Both the position numbers and the translations under genes were made by a program. From Ciceribacter lividus (GTDB taxonomy: Bacteria; Pseudomonadota; Alphaproteobacteria; Rhizobiales; Rhizobiaceae), in contig NZ_QPIX01000004.1 in assembly GCF_003337715.1 (NCBI RefSeq), forward strand, positions 124,001 to 188,000: 64,000 bases of DNA, in the 5' to 3' direction. Positions 55,512-64,000 of the stretch are shown piece after piece. A model generated the notes under the pieces. It was not told the origin of the DNA, did not search any database, and saw only the letters and a list, made by a program, of their open reading frames with translations. The first letter of the stretch is position 1. Every line of letters starts with the position of its first letter.

Positions 55512-55644
55512 AAACTCTCCGACAGGCCGAAAAGGCGACGTTTTGGCGCGCGAATCCGTGCTGCGGCGGTTGGTTCGCGATTGATTTCGTGCGTTCATCT
55601 GCCTAAGAAGGCCGCCAGTAAGCGACAGAGATTGGAGATAACTC

Positions 55645-56598
55645 ATGCGCGCTCTCGTACTTGCCCTCGTAGCCGCCACGGCCCTTGCGATGCCGGTCCG
55701 TGCAGACGAAGTGACGGTTGCCGTTACGGCCATCGTCGAGCATCCGGCGCTCGACGCTGCTCGCGACGGCGTCAAGGAAGCGCTGGCGGAAGCCGGCTTC
55801 AAGGAAGGAGAGAACCTCAAGTTCCTCTACGAGTCCGCCCAGGGCAATCCGGGCACCGCGGCTCAGATCGCGCGGCAGTTCATCGGCGAGAGCCCGAACG
55901 TGATCGTTCCGATCTCCACGCCGTCGGCACAGGCGGTCGTCGCTGCTACGCGTGACATTCCGGTCGTCTTCACGGCCGTGTCCGACCCGCTCGGTGCGCA
56001 GCTCGTCAAGGATATGCAGAAGCCGGGCGGCAACGTCACCGGCCTTTCCGACATGTCTCCGGTTGCCGACCACGTCGCGCTGATCAAGGAGATCACGCCC
56101 AACGCCAAGACGATCGGCTTCATCTATAATTCCGCCGAAGCCAACTCCGTTTCCACGCTTGCGGCTTTGAAGACGGAAGCCGAGAAGGCCGGCCTCGCGG
56201 TCGTCGAATCCGTCGCCACCAAGTCGGCGGAGGTGCAGGGGGCGACCCGTGCGCTCGTTGGCCGCGCCGACGTAATCTACATCCCGACGGACAACACTAT
56301 CGTTTCGGCACTCGAGGCTGCGGTGGGTGTGGCGGTGGAAGCCAAGATCCCGCTCTATGCCGGTGATACCGACTCGGTCGCCCGCGGCGCCCTCGCGGCC
56401 ATCGGCTTCAATTACTTCGATGTCGGCAAGCAGACCGGCGAGATCGTTGCCCGTGTTCTGAAGGGCGAGGCTCCTGGTGACATCCCGGTTCGCGTTGCGG
56501 CCGGCACCGATCTCGTCATCAACAAGTCCGCGGCCGCCAAGATGGGGGTCGAGTTCTCCGAAAGCATCGTAAAGCGGGCGACCAAGATCATCGAATAA
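55645..56598 (+). CDS. ABC transporter substrate-binding protein (TrpX-like)
   Basis: Periplasmic solute-binding protein of 317 residues of the PF04392 type. A signal peptide (LVLALVAATALAMPVRADE) is followed by the two-lobed fold: AIVEHPALDAARDGVKEAL, NPGTAAQIARQFIGESP, ISTPSAQAVVAATRDIPVVFTAVSDP and YIPTDNTIVSALEAAVGVA. Members in Firmicutes are linked to tryptophan uptake, but the group is broad. It heads a binding protein, permease, ATPase operon. Confidence 0.88.
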   Translation: MRALVLALVAATALAMPVRADEVTVAVTAIVEHPALDAARDGVKEALAEAGFKEGENLKFLYESAQGNPGTAAQIARQFIGESPNVIVPISTPSAQAVVAATRDIPVVFTAVSDPLGAQLVKDMQKPGGNVTGLSDMSPVADHVALIKEITPNAKTIGFIYNSAEANSVSTLAALKTEAEKAGLAVVESVATKSAEVQGATRALVGRADVIYIPTDNTIVSALEAAVGVAVEAKIPLYAGDTDSVARGALAAIGFNYFDVGKQTGEIVARVLKGEAPGDIPVRVAAGTDLVINKSAAAKMGVEFSESIVKRATKIIE

Positions 56599-56610
56599 GC
56601 CAATCTTACG

Positions 56611-56635
56611 CAAGGCCGCCACAAAGGCGGCCTTG
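56611..56635 (+). other. Intra-operon hairpin between binding-protein and permease genes
   Basis: CAAGGCCGCC / GGCGGCCTTG forms a perfect 10-bp stem with an ACAAA loop, 13 bases after the binding-protein stop. It lacks a T-run, so it more likely protects the upstream mRNA or attenuates read-through than fully terminates. Confidence 0.8.
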
Positions 56636-56683
56636 CTCATTGCCCGTGCCGCAGGCGCCGGGTTTGTACAAGGACTGACTGCC

Positions 56684-57565
56684 GTGAGCCAAATCGCCTT
56701 CTGGGGTGCCGTCGAGCTCGGCCTGGTTTTCGCCTTTGTCGCTATCGGCGTGTACTTGGCCTTCCGCGTCCTCGATTTTCCGGATCTTACCGTCGACGGA
56801 TCGTTTCCTCTCGGGGCAGCCGTCGCTGCCGTTCTCATCATTGCGGGGCTGAATGCCTGGCTGGCGACGGCCATTGCGATGGTGGCCGGGTCCATTGCCG
56901 GCTTGGTGACTGCGGTGCTCAACGTCCGGTTCAGGATCCTCAACCTGCTTGCCTCGATCCTGACGATGATCGCGCTGTTCTCGGTCAATTTGCGCGTCAT
57001 GGGCAAGCCGAACGTCGCGCTGCTCAATCAGGACACGATGCTCACGCCCTTCTACGGGCTCGGCCTCTCCGACTACCACGTTCGCCCACTGTTCCTTTTC
57101 GTCTTGGTCGGCCTCGCGGTTTTCCTCGTCTGGCGTTTTCTGGAGAGTGACGCGGGACTTGCGATGCGTGCGACAGGCGCCAATCCGCGCATGGCGCGGG
57201 CGCAGGGTGTCTCGACCGGTAGCCAGATCTATCTCGGCATGGCGATCTCCAACGCGCTCGTCGCGCTCGGTGGAGCGCTGTTCGCGCAGACGAACGGCTT
57301 TGCCGACGTCACCTCGGGTGTGGGAACCATCGTGGTGGGCCTCGCTGCCGTTATCATCGGCGAGACCCTGTTCGGGAACCGTGGTCTGCTGATAGCGCTC
57401 ATCGGCTGTATTGTCGGTTCGATCGCTTACCGCCTCGCCATTCAGCTTGCCCTGTCCTCCGACGTGCTCGGTCTGAAGGCGTCCGACCTCAATTTCGTTA
57501 CCGCCGTACTCGTCGCCGTCGCGCTTGTTCTTCCGAGGCTGCGTCGCGGAGGAGCCTCGTCATGA
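56684..57565 (+). CDS. ABC transporter permease (branched-chain/TrpY type)
   Basis: Inner-membrane permease of 293 residues with about eight or nine helices, of the LivH/RbsC-like superfamily. Typical pieces are GVYLAFRVLDFPDLTVDGSF at the start and MRATGANPRMARAQGVSTGS, the coupling loop to the ATPase. I propose a GTG start at 56684 behind AAGGAC; the frame opens upstream within the hairpin but that portion has no membrane sequence. The stop overlaps the ATPase start. Confidence 0.88.
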   Translation: MSQIAFWGAVELGLVFAFVAIGVYLAFRVLDFPDLTVDGSFPLGAAVAAVLIIAGLNAWLATAIAMVAGSIAGLVTAVLNVRFRILNLLASILTMIALFSVNLRVMGKPNVALLNQDTMLTPFYGLGLSDYHVRPLFLFVLVGLAVFLVWRFLESDAGLAMRATGANPRMARAQGVSTGSQIYLGMAISNALVALGGALFAQTNGFADVTSGVGTIVVGLAAVIIGETLFGNRGLLIALIGCIVGSIAYRLAIQLALSSDVLGLKASDLNFVTAVLVAVALVLPRLRRGGASS

Positions 57566-58356
57566 TCTCGCTCGAAAACATCCAGGTCGTTTTCGGTCGC
57601 GGCACGCCGCTTCAGAAGCAGGCGCTTTCGGGCGTCAGCCTTTCCATCGAAACAGGTTCGTTCGTCACCGTCATCGGCTCAAACGGTGCAGGAAAGTCGA
57701 CCCTTCTCGGTGTGCTCGCCGGCGACGTCCTTCCGACCGGCGGCCGCGTCACGATCGGCAGTACCGAGGTGACGCGAAAAACGACGGCGCAGCGCGCGGG
57801 GCTGGTCGCACGCGTTTTTCAGGATCCGCTGGCGGGAAGCTGCGGTGCACTCAGTATCGCGGAAAACCTGGCTCTTGCAGCCATGCGCGGGAAGCGCCGG
57901 GGATTGGCGGACGCTCTCGGTGGTAATCGCCGGGCCGAGTTCAGGGATCGCATCGCCGCACTCAATCTCGGCTTGGAAAACCGCATGGGCGACCGCATGG
58001 ATCTGCTCTCCGGAGGGCAGAGGCAGGCCGTCTCGCTGGTCATGGCGACGCTCGCCGGCTCGGAAGTCCTATTGCTCGACGAGCATACGGCGGCGCTTGA
58101 TCCGGGCATGGCCGAGTTCATCATGGAGCTCACCCAGTCGATCGTTGCGGAACGGAAGCTCACGACGCTGATGGTCACCCATTCCATGCGTCAGGCGCTG
58201 GACTACGGCACCCGGACGATCATGCTGCACGCCGGTGAGATCGTGCTCGACGTCTCAGGCGACAGCCGCAAGGACCTGCAGGTTGAAGATCTGATCGCGA
58301 TGTTCCGCAAGATTCGCGGGCAGACACTCGATGACGACGAATTGCTGATCGGCTGA
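57562..58356 (+). CDS. ABC transporter ATPase (TrpZ-like)
   Basis: ATP-binding subunit of 264 residues. Walker A is GSNGAGKSTLLGVL, the Q-loop is VFQDPLAGSCGALSIAENL, the signature is LSGGQRQAVSLVMATL, and Walker B is VLLLDEHTAALDPGMA with the H-loop MVTHSMRQALDYG. The histidine in DEHTAAL replaces the commoner P and recurs in this subfamily. It completes the importer operon; a terminator follows. Confidence 0.93.
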   Translation: MISLENIQVVFGRGTPLQKQALSGVSLSIETGSFVTVIGSNGAGKSTLLGVLAGDVLPTGGRVTIGSTEVTRKTTAQRAGLVARVFQDPLAGSCGALSIAENLALAAMRGKRRGLADALGGNRRAEFRDRIAALNLGLENRMGDRMDLLSGGQRQAVSLVMATLAGSEVLLLDEHTAALDPGMAEFIMELTQSIVAERKLTTLMVTHSMRQALDYGTRTIMLHAGEIVLDVSGDSRKDLQVEDLIAMFRKIRGQTLDDDELLIG

Positions 58357-58379
58357 TCTACAGCAGTTGTTTTCCCGAT

Positions 58380-58413
58380 AATGGCACCCGGCTTTCGCCC
58401 GGTGCCATTTTCA
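58380..58413. terminator. Bidirectional terminator, ABC importer / LysE gene
   Basis: AATGGCACC / GGTGCCATT with extra inner GG/CC pairs and a T-run lies between convergent genes. Confidence 0.85.
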
Positions 58414-58421
58414 TTTGCTCC

Positions 58422-59063
58422 TCAGCGCGCCTGCGTAAAGAAGATCTTCACCGCGAAAATCGAGAAGACGCCGGCAAAAGTATAGTCGATGGCGCGCAGC
58501 ACCTTTCGGTTCGTTTGCAGCCATGCCGACAGCCCGTCGGCCATGAAGATGATCGCAAGCCCGATCGGCAAGGACAGGATGATCGACCATATGCCGAGAA
58601 ACAGCAGCTTGCCTGTGACATGCGGGTCGCTGGCGCTGACGAACTGCGGCAGGAAGGTCATGAAGAAAATGATGACCTTTGGGTTCAGCAAATTGACCCA
58701 GAGCCCGTTCAGAAAGGCCTGTACCGGAGCCGACTGGCGCTGGCCGTCGGCGCGAACGACGAAATTTGAACCATGGCGCACCGCCTGGATGGCAAGCCAC
58801 AGCAGATAGCCCGCACCGCCCGTCTTCAGGATGGTGAACGCCGTCGGCGAGGCAACGATCAACGCGGAAATGCCGAAGGCGACCAGCATCGTATGGATCG
58901 AAATCCCGAAGCTCGTACCGGCGAGCGTCATCAATCCGGTCGCTCGTCCGTCGCGCAACGAACGACTGATCCAGAGCGTCATATCGGGTCCGGGCGTGAT
59001 GGCGAGCAGGAAAATCGCCAGGCTGAAGGCGAGGATGACCGGAAGGTTCGGGATGAAATCCAT
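58422..59063 (-). CDS. LysE/RhtB-family exporter
   Basis: A second LysE-type exporter, 213 residues and six helices. The signature is AITPGPDMTLWISRSLRDG, with LWVNLLNPKVIIFFMTFLPQFV later. The ATG at 59063 gives the family's usual N-terminus (MDFIPNLPVILAFSLAIFLL). It lies 78 bases downstream of an SDR gene on the same strand and may share its transcript. It is only distantly like the LysE protein at 20258. The cargo is unknown. Confidence 0.88.
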   Translation of the reverse strand: MDFIPNLPVILAFSLAIFLLAITPGPDMTLWISRSLRDGRATGLMTLAGTSFGISIHTMLVAFGISALIVASPTAFTILKTGGAGYLLWLAIQAVRHGSNFVVRADGQRQSAPVQAFLNGLWVNLLNPKVIIFFMTFLPQFVSASDPHVTGKLLFLGIWSIILSLPIGLAIIFMADGLSAWLQTNRKVLRAIDYTFAGVFSIFAVKIFFTQAR

Positions 59064-59141
59064 GGAGGGGTCCGTAGTGAAGAAAGCCCGGAAGGGCGAC
59101 GCTGTTGCATCATCCATACCGGGCCTGCGACGGCTTGCCAA

Positions 59142-60005
59142 TCAGCCTTGCTTCTCGATGAGGTGGGCCTTGAAACTGTCGGCGTAGTCGGCATGCCACC
59201 GGGAGAGGGGCGGGCGGTTCTCGACGATGTCTCCGACCGCCCAGAGCATGCGTATCTCGTCGGTGCGGCGATCAACCTCGTTGTCAGGGCACAGGATGTA
59301 GAAATCACCCTTCGAGAGGCTTTCCATCATGAAGTCCACCGTCTGTTCCGGTGTCCAGGCACCGGCCGGCTTCTCAGTCCTTCCGTTCGCTGTAAGCGCG
59401 GTGAAGACGAAGCCCGGGATCAGTAGATGGGCCGAGACCTGGCAGCCCGGCGTATTTCGCAGCTCGTGCTGCAGAGCTTCGGTAAAGGCCTTCACACCGG
59501 CCTTGGAGACATTGTAGGCTGGATCGCCGGGCGGCGTGGTGATACCCTGCTTCGAGCCGGTGTTGATGATGAGCGCCGGTTCTCCGTGGGAAATCATGCC
59601 GGGGCCGAAGGTGCGGCTGCCGTTGACAACACCCATCAGGTTGACGGCAAGTACATTCTCCCAGTTGGCCTGGGGGCCGAATATGGCGCTGCCCGGCTGT
59701 ATTCCGGCGTTGTTCATCAGCACGTGGACGCGACCGAAACGCTGAACGACGGTGCGCTCCAGCGCCTCGAGCTCTTCCCGCTTCGACACATCCGTCGGAA
59801 TGGCAACCACGTCGGTTGCGCCGCTATGGGAGAGCGCGGCGACTGTGGCTTCAGCTTCGGCCAGTCGCTCGCCGACCAGATCGGCGATTACCACGCACAT
59901 GCCGAGGCGTGCAAAGTACTTGGCGGCGGCCAAACCGATCCCGGATGCCCCGCCGGTGACCACAGCGAGATTCCCCTTCTTGAATGCCGGGTGAAGTCTT
60001 GTCAT
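59142..60005 (-). CDS. SDR-family oxidoreductase
   Basis: NAD(P)-dependent short-chain dehydrogenase of 287 residues. Cofactor site TGGASGIGLAAAKYFARLG, NNAGIQPG, and catalytic residues in INTGSKQGITTPPGDPAYNVSKAGV are intact. The C-terminal region (FVFTALTANGRTEKPAGAW and FYILCPDNEVDRRTDEIRMLW) is longer than in minimal SDRs and resembles those acting on hydrophobic or steroid-like alcohols. The substrate is not determinable here. Confidence 0.88.
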   Translation of the reverse strand: MTRLHPAFKKGNLAVVTGGASGIGLAAAKYFARLGMCVVIADLVGERLAEAEATVAALSHSGATDVVAIPTDVSKREELEALERTVVQRFGRVHVLMNNAGIQPGSAIFGPQANWENVLAVNLMGVVNGSRTFGPGMISHGEPALIINTGSKQGITTPPGDPAYNVSKAGVKAFTEALQHELRNTPGCQVSAHLLIPGFVFTALTANGRTEKPAGAWTPEQTVDFMMESLSKGDFYILCPDNEVDRRTDEIRMLWAVGDIVENRPPLSRWHADYADSFKAHLIEKQG

Positions 60006-60208
60006 GCAAATCTCCTCAGCTCATCGGGTGAAGGGGTGATATGGCCTATGGCGGCGGGAAGGTCAAATCTCCAATTTGACGCGTGTCCGGTTCGAGGCTG
60101 ACACTCCTCTTCCGGCACCGCTTCCCCTTGCACGCGGCGACAATCTCGCTAAAAGTGCCGCCAAACACGCACTCTGCTCACCGCTATCCTGTAAAAGTGG
60201 AACTCGAC

Positions 60209-61432
60209 ATGGCACTTCCGAAAGACGTCAAGAAGGTCGTTCTCGCCTATTCCGGCGGCCTCGACACCTCCATCATCCTGAAATGGCTGCAGACCGAACT
60301 CGGCGCTGAAGTCGTCACCTTCACCGCCGACCTCGGCCAGGGTGAGGAACTCGAGCCCGCACGCAAGAAGGCTGAGATGCTGGGCATCAAGGAGATCTTC
60401 ATCGAGGACGTCCGTGAGGAATTCGTCCGCGATTTCGTCTTCCCGATGTTCCGCGCCAATGCCGTCTATGAAGGTGTCTATCTGCTCGGCACCTCGATCG
60501 CCCGTCCGCTGATCTCCAAGCACCTGATCGAGATCGCCAGGAAGACCGGCGCCGACGCCATCGCCCACGGTGCGACCGGCAAGGGCAATGATCAGGTCCG
60601 CTTCGAGCTGTCGGCCTACGCACTCAATCCCGACATCAAGATCATCGCGCCGTGGCGCGACTGGTCGTTCAAGAGCCGCACGGACCTTCTCGAATTCGCC
60701 GAGAAGAACCAGATCCCGGTTGCCAAGGACAAGAAGGGCGAGGCTCCCTTCTCGGTCGATGCCAACCTGCTGCACTCGTCTTCCGAAGGGAAGGTCCTCG
60801 AGGACCCGTCGCAGGAAGCACCGGAATACGTGCATATGCGCACGATTTCGCCGGAAGCTGCCCCGGACAAGCCGACCGTCATCAAGATCGGCTTCGAGAA
60901 GGGCGACGCGGTCTCGATCAACGGTGTGCGCATGAGCCCGGCGACGATTCTTGCGAAGCTCAACGACTACGGCCGCGACAACGGCATCGGACGCATCGAT
61001 CTCGTCGAAAACCGCTTTGTCGGCATGAAGTCGCGCGGCGTTTATGAAACGCCTGGCGGCACGATCCTGCTGGCCGCTCACCGCGCAATTGAATCGATCA
61101 CCCTCGACCGTGGCGCAGCGCACCTGAAGGACGAACTGATGCCGCGCTACGCCGAGCTCATCTATTACGGCTTCTGGTTCTCGCCGGAACGCCAGATGCT
61201 GCAGGCGGCCATCGACCTCAGCCAGAAGGATGTCGAGGGCGAGGTGACGCTGAAGCTCTACAAGGGCAATGTCATGGTGATCGGCCGCGAGAGCGAAAAG
61301 TCGCTCTATTCCGACAAGCTCGTCACCTTCGAAGACGACCAGGGCGCCTACGACCAGAAGGATGCTGCCGGCTTCATCAAGCTCAACGCACTGCGTCTGC
61401 GTACGCTCGCCAAGCGCAACCTCGGCAACTGA
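60209..61432 (+). CDS. argG: Argininosuccinate synthase
   Basis: Cytoplasmic ATP-dependent ligase (407 residues) that joins citrulline and aspartate in arginine synthesis. The PP-loop is [15 protein letters not shown] near residue 15. [15 protein letters not shown], the citrulline/aspartate site, and [15 protein letters not shown] complete the pattern. The ATG at 60209 gives the standard [17 protein letters not shown] start; the frame is open 42 codons further upstream without family sequence. A terminator follows closely. Confidence 0.97.
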   Translation: MALPKDVKKVVLAYSGGLDTSIILKWLQTELGAEVVTFTADLGQGEELEPARKKAEMLGIKEIFIEDVREEFVRDFVFPMFRANAVYEGVYLLGTSIARPLISKHLIEIARKTGADAIAHGATGKGNDQVRFELSAYALNPDIKIIAPWRDWSFKSRTDLLEFAEKNQIPVAKDKKGEAPFSVDANLLHSSSEGKVLEDPSQEAPEYVHMRTISPEAAPDKPTVIKIGFEKGDAVSINGVRMSPATILAKLNDYGRDNGIGRIDLVENRFVGMKSRGVYETPGGTILLAAHRAIESITLDRGAAHLKDELMPRYAELIYYGFWFSPERQMLQAAIDLSQKDVEGEVTLKLYKGNVMVIGRESEKSLYSDKLVTFEDDQGAYDQKDAAGFIKLNALRLRTLAKRNLGN

Positions 61433-61449
61433 CAGGTTCCGATTCTGTG

Positions 61450-61485
61450 AAAAGCCTGCCGCGCGGGAGCGTGGCAGGCTTTTTC
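61450..61485. terminator. argG terminator
   Basis: AAAAGCCTGCC / GGCAGGCTTTT with a 12-base loop and T-run. The run overlaps the last codons of the convergent MFS gene. Confidence 0.9.
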
Positions 61486-62677
61486 ATGCCATTCTGCGGC
61501 TTGCGCGGAGAAAGCCGAGATAGGCGAGGATTGCTACAAACTCCATTGCCGGAATGACGATCCCGAACGCCCGCAGCGGATCGCCGATCAGCGCTCCTGC
61601 AAGACCACCGAGAAAGCCGGAGCCCATCTGCACGAAGCCGATCAGGGCCGCGGCCGAACCGGCGATCGCCGGATGCGGCTGTAGCCCCGCGGTGGTGATG
61701 TAGGGAATCACGAAGGCCATGCCAAAGGCGCATATGGCGACCGGTACCATGATGGAAAGGAAGCTCGGGTCGACAAAAGCGACCGAAAGGGCAATGCATG
61801 CACCTCCGGTTCCGGCGAGTGCCAGGCCGGTAAGAAGCGCCCACTTTTCACCGAGACGAGGCGACAGCATCCGCAGAACAACCGAGCCGAAAAAGAAGGA
61901 ACCGGTTTGCATCAGCATTCCAACTCCGAATTCGGCCGGGCTCAGACCGACCCTCTTGATCAGGATGAAGGGCAGCATCGTCGACTGGGCGTAGAGGGCG
62001 CCGACGGTGCCGGCGAGCACGAAGGCTGCGAGAAGTACCCGCATGTCGGTGACGAGCGTTGCATAGGCGTCAAGCAGGCGTGATGGTTTGATGAGCGCGC
62101 GGTCGGGCTTCGTCGTCTCGCGCATCAGGAAGGCGACAATGAGCCAGCTGAAGACACCGAAACCCACCATTGCGAAAAACACGGCCTGCCATCCGGAAAG
62201 GGCAAGGGCGAGGCCTCCGAGCGTCGGGCCGGCTGCCGGGCCGACAGCCAGCATGATGCCGATCATGTTGAGGATGCGCGCTGCTTCAGCACCTGTGAAT
62301 TGGTCTCGGACGATGGCGCGGGAGACGGTAATGCCAACCGAGGCGCCGGCACCCTGCACCAGGCGGCCGGCAAGAAGCAGTTCGACAGACGGTGCAAAGG
62401 CAGCCACCAGGCTCCCCAGCAGGTAGACGCCGAGAAAGGACAGCGTGGCGATCCGGCGTCCGAAGGCGTCGGAGCATGGGCCAGCGAGAAGCTGCGCGAA
62501 GGCAAAGCCGAAGAAATAGAGCGAAAGGCTGAGTTTGATGGCGGCATCCGACGTGCCGAAGGCATGCACGAGTTCAGGCATGGCCGGCGTGTAGATCGCC
62601 ATCGAAACGGGGCCGATGGTCGTCAGCAGCGCGCCGATCAATGACGTTCGGCTCTCGCTCATCCGCTGTGGTGCCAT
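61484..62677 (-). CDS. Bcr/CflA-type MFS drug-efflux transporter
   Basis: Twelve-helix exporter of 397 residues. The Bcr/CflA pattern is TTIGPVSMAIYTPAMPELVHAFG, QLLAGPCSDAFGRR in the helix 2-3 loop, and GRLVQGAGASVGITVSRAIVRD in helix 4. The ATG at 62677 is used; one five codons inside at 62662 is equally possible. The open frame extends far upstream to 63211, but that part is antisense to the next gene. The substrate is unknown. Confidence 0.9.
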   Translation of the reverse strand: MAPQRMSESRTSLIGALLTTIGPVSMAIYTPAMPELVHAFGTSDAAIKLSLSLYFFGFAFAQLLAGPCSDAFGRRIATLSFLGVYLLGSLVAAFAPSVELLLAGRLVQGAGASVGITVSRAIVRDQFTGAEAARILNMIGIMLAVGPAAGPTLGGLALALSGWQAVFFAMVGFGVFSWLIVAFLMRETTKPDRALIKPSRLLDAYATLVTDMRVLLAAFVLAGTVGALYAQSTMLPFILIKRVGLSPAEFGVGMLMQTGSFFFGSVVLRMLSPRLGEKWALLTGLALAGTGGACIALSVAFVDPSFLSIMVPVAICAFGMAFVIPYITTAGLQPHPAIAGSAAALIGFVQMGSGFLGGLAGALIGDPLRAFGIVIPAMEFVAILAYLGFLRASRRMA

Positions 62678-62948
62678 CGCTGTCTGTCCGATGTTCGAGT
62701 CTGCCCGGGAGGCGCGCCGCGAGGAAGAGCAGGTGCGGCGCAAGTGTGCGGACCATAAGCCTCCCGCCCAGATTTGACGAGAGGCAAAGCAGCGACCCCG
62801 GGGACCGGATTCGTGCCGTGGCTTTGAAGAATCATGGACCGTGCCGAGTTTTGCCCTGCCGGTCCTTGCCAAGTCCGCGCTCGGCGCCCCATATCGGTAG
62901 CCATGTCCAACCCGCCGGTCGGTCGCGACCAGATGAAGGGAATACGAG

Positions 62949-64000
62949 ATGGCCGCAGCTTCCACACTCAACCCAGCGCTCACCGAATGGAACGGCTTCC
63001 AGGGGCTGCCCCGGTTCGAGGCGGTATCCGAGGACGACTTCGCGCCGTCCTTCGAGGCGGCCTTCCTGGAGCATGACGCGGAAATCGAGGCGATTGCCGG
63101 TAATCCGGAGCCTCCGACTTTTGCGAACACCGTCTCGGCACTGGAGATCGCCGGCGAAAGCCTGTCGCGAACTTCGGCCTTGTTCTGGAATCGCGCCGGA
63201 GCCCACACCAACGAAACGATTCAGGCGCTCGAGCGGCAAATCGCGCCGAAGCTGTCGCGCCACTATTCGAAGATCGGGATGAATGCGGCACTCTTTGCGC
63301 GCATCGATTCACTTTGGCAGCAGCGCGACAAGCTCGGCCTGTCGGTGGAGGAGATGCGTGTCCTAGAGCGGCATTGGAAGGGTTTCGTCAAGTCCGGTGC
63401 CTTGCTCGCGAAGCCACAACAGCAGAGGCTTGCCGAGATCAACGAACGACTGGCGGGCATGGGGGCCAGGTTCGGGCAGAACGTGCTCGCCGACGAGAAG
63501 AACTGGTCACTGCTGCTTTCTTCCGATGCGGAGCTTTCCGGCCTGCCGGATTTCCTCAAGGACGCAATGGCGGCAGCCGCTCGCGACCGCGGCGCCGAGG
63601 GCAAGTACGCCGTTACTCTCTCACGCTCGATCATCGAGCCGTTTCTCACGTTTTCCGAACGGCGAGACCTGCGCGAGCAGGCTTTCAGAGCTTGGACCGC
63701 TCGTGGAATGAACGAGGGCGAAACCGACAATCGCGGCATCGTGCGGGAGACGCTCTCGCTTCGGCGGGAACTGGCCGATCTGCTCGGCTACGCGAATTTC
63801 GCCGAGTTCAAGCTGGACAATACGATGGCGAAGACGGCGGGTGCCGTGAACCACCTCCTGATGACCGTATGGGAGAAGGCCGTCCGCCGCGCCGGAGAAG
63901 AGGAGGCGGACATTGCCCGCCTGATCGCCGGAGAGGGGCACAATCACGAAGTCATGCCCTGGGATTGGCGCTATTACGCCGAAAAGATCAGGGCGCTGAA
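62949..64000 (+). CDS. M3-family oligopeptidase, 5' part
   Basis: The N-terminal 350 residues of a zinc oligopeptidase of the oligopeptidase A / Dcp type, running off the right edge. It reads MAAASTLNPALTEWNGFQG, then FAPSFEAAFLEHDAEIEAIA, WNRAGAHTNETIQALERQIAP, ending MPWDWRYYAEKIRAL, all typical of the helical N-terminal half that roofs the active site. The HEXXH zinc site lies beyond the window. The ATG at 62949 has AGGGA upstream. It is divergent from the Bcr-type exporter gene. Confidence 0.9.
   Translation, partial: MAAASTLNPALTEWNGFQGLPRFEAVSEDDFAPSFEAAFLEHDAEIEAIAGNPEPPTFANTVSALEIAGESLSRTSALFWNRAGAHTNETIQALERQIAPKLSRHYSKIGMNAALFARIDSLWQQRDKLGLSVEEMRVLERHWKGFVKSGALLAKPQQQRLAEINERLAGMGARFGQNVLADEKNWSLLLSSDAELSGLPDFLKDAMAAAARDRGAEGKYAVTLSRSIIEPFLTFSERRDLREQAFRAWTARGMNEGETDNRGIVRETLSLRRELADLLGYANFAEFKLDNTMAKTAGAVNHLLMTVWEKAVRRAGEEEADIARLIAGEGHNHEVMPWDWRYYAEKIRAL

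Noticed and set aside
55603..57027. A 474-codon minus-strand frame
   Set aside because: It is opposite the ABC binding-protein and permease genes and has no start signal or family sequence.
59080..59124. Possible attenuator between the SDR and LysE genes
   Set aside because: GCCCGG / CCGGGC can pair ahead of TTTCTT on the minus strand, but the stem is only 6 bp with a long loop and competing short hairpin; not convincing.
62678..63211. A 178-residue N-terminal extension of the Bcr/CflA gene
   Set aside because: The frame stays open but runs antisense into the M3 peptidase gene. Helix 1 of the transporter begins right after the ATG at 62662/62677.
1..64000. CRISPR arrays, insertion sequences, prophage genes, tRNA or rRNA genes
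   Set aside because: I looked for regular repeats, transposase and phage motifs, and tRNA-like cloverleafs between genes and found none. Gene order and codon use look uniformly chromosomal.

Overview
The window is one continuous piece of chromosome from an alphaproteobacterium of the Rhizobiaceae, most like Sinorhizobium/Ensifer. The grounds are the gene content: a cyclic beta-1,2-glucan synthase (ndvB/chvB), the rkpA-rkpG-rkpH K-antigen cluster, phaR next to phbA-phbB, a 7Fe ferredoxin beside CarD, and high-GC codon use on every real gene. I see no insertion sequence, phage, CRISPR array, tRNA or rRNA. It reads as core genome with one surface-polysaccharide island. The genus is inferred from gene content, not from any database search.

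Layout. 1-6992 (-): most of ndvB, 3' end cut off. 7267-9314: a BetI-like TetR repressor divergent from an M20 amidohydrolase. 9398-13801 (-): a DUF2892, membrane-fusion and RND efflux operon. 14039-15232: an MFS permease behind a perfect palindrome. 15243-17977 (-): a molybdenum hydroxylase pair (IorA/IorB-like). 18196-20193: ispG and an OmpA lipoprotein. 20258-22958 (-): a LysE exporter, hisC and a prenyl diphosphate synthase. 23128-25453: mtgA, a GST-fold protein, rpmF and a small membrane protein. 25486-28330: the polyhydroxybutyrate block phaR / phbA-phbB. 28622-29063 (-): two tiny envelope proteins. 29361-34245: a SUV3-like RNA helicase, an S4-domain protein, fdxA and carD.

34508-46979 is the capsule island. 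RkpA is a 2505-residue iterative polyketide/fatty-acid synthase with KS, AT, DH, a degenerate methyltransferase, ER, KR and ACP, and no thioesterase. RkpG is an alpha-oxoamine-synthase-fold PLP enzyme and RkpH is a 3-ketodihydrosphinganine-reductase-like SDR. Two KpsS-like glycosyltransferases follow, transcribed divergently. The combination suggests a sphingoid-like (2-amino-3-hydroxy) lipid made as capsule anchor. This is my main proposal and it is an inference.

47066-64000: a Bax-inhibitor-1 protein (-); an FtsX-type permease and its ATPase (-) divergent from a TesA esterase, the same trio as E. coli ybbP-ybbA-tesA; thpR, a DUF1232 protein, an IalB-like secreted protein and rlmN; a three-gene ABC importer; a LysE exporter and an SDR (-); argG; a Bcr/CflA-type MFS pump (-); and the 5' part of an M3 oligopeptidase running off the right edge. 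Most transcription-unit ends carry clear stem-loops, several of them bidirectional between convergent genes.
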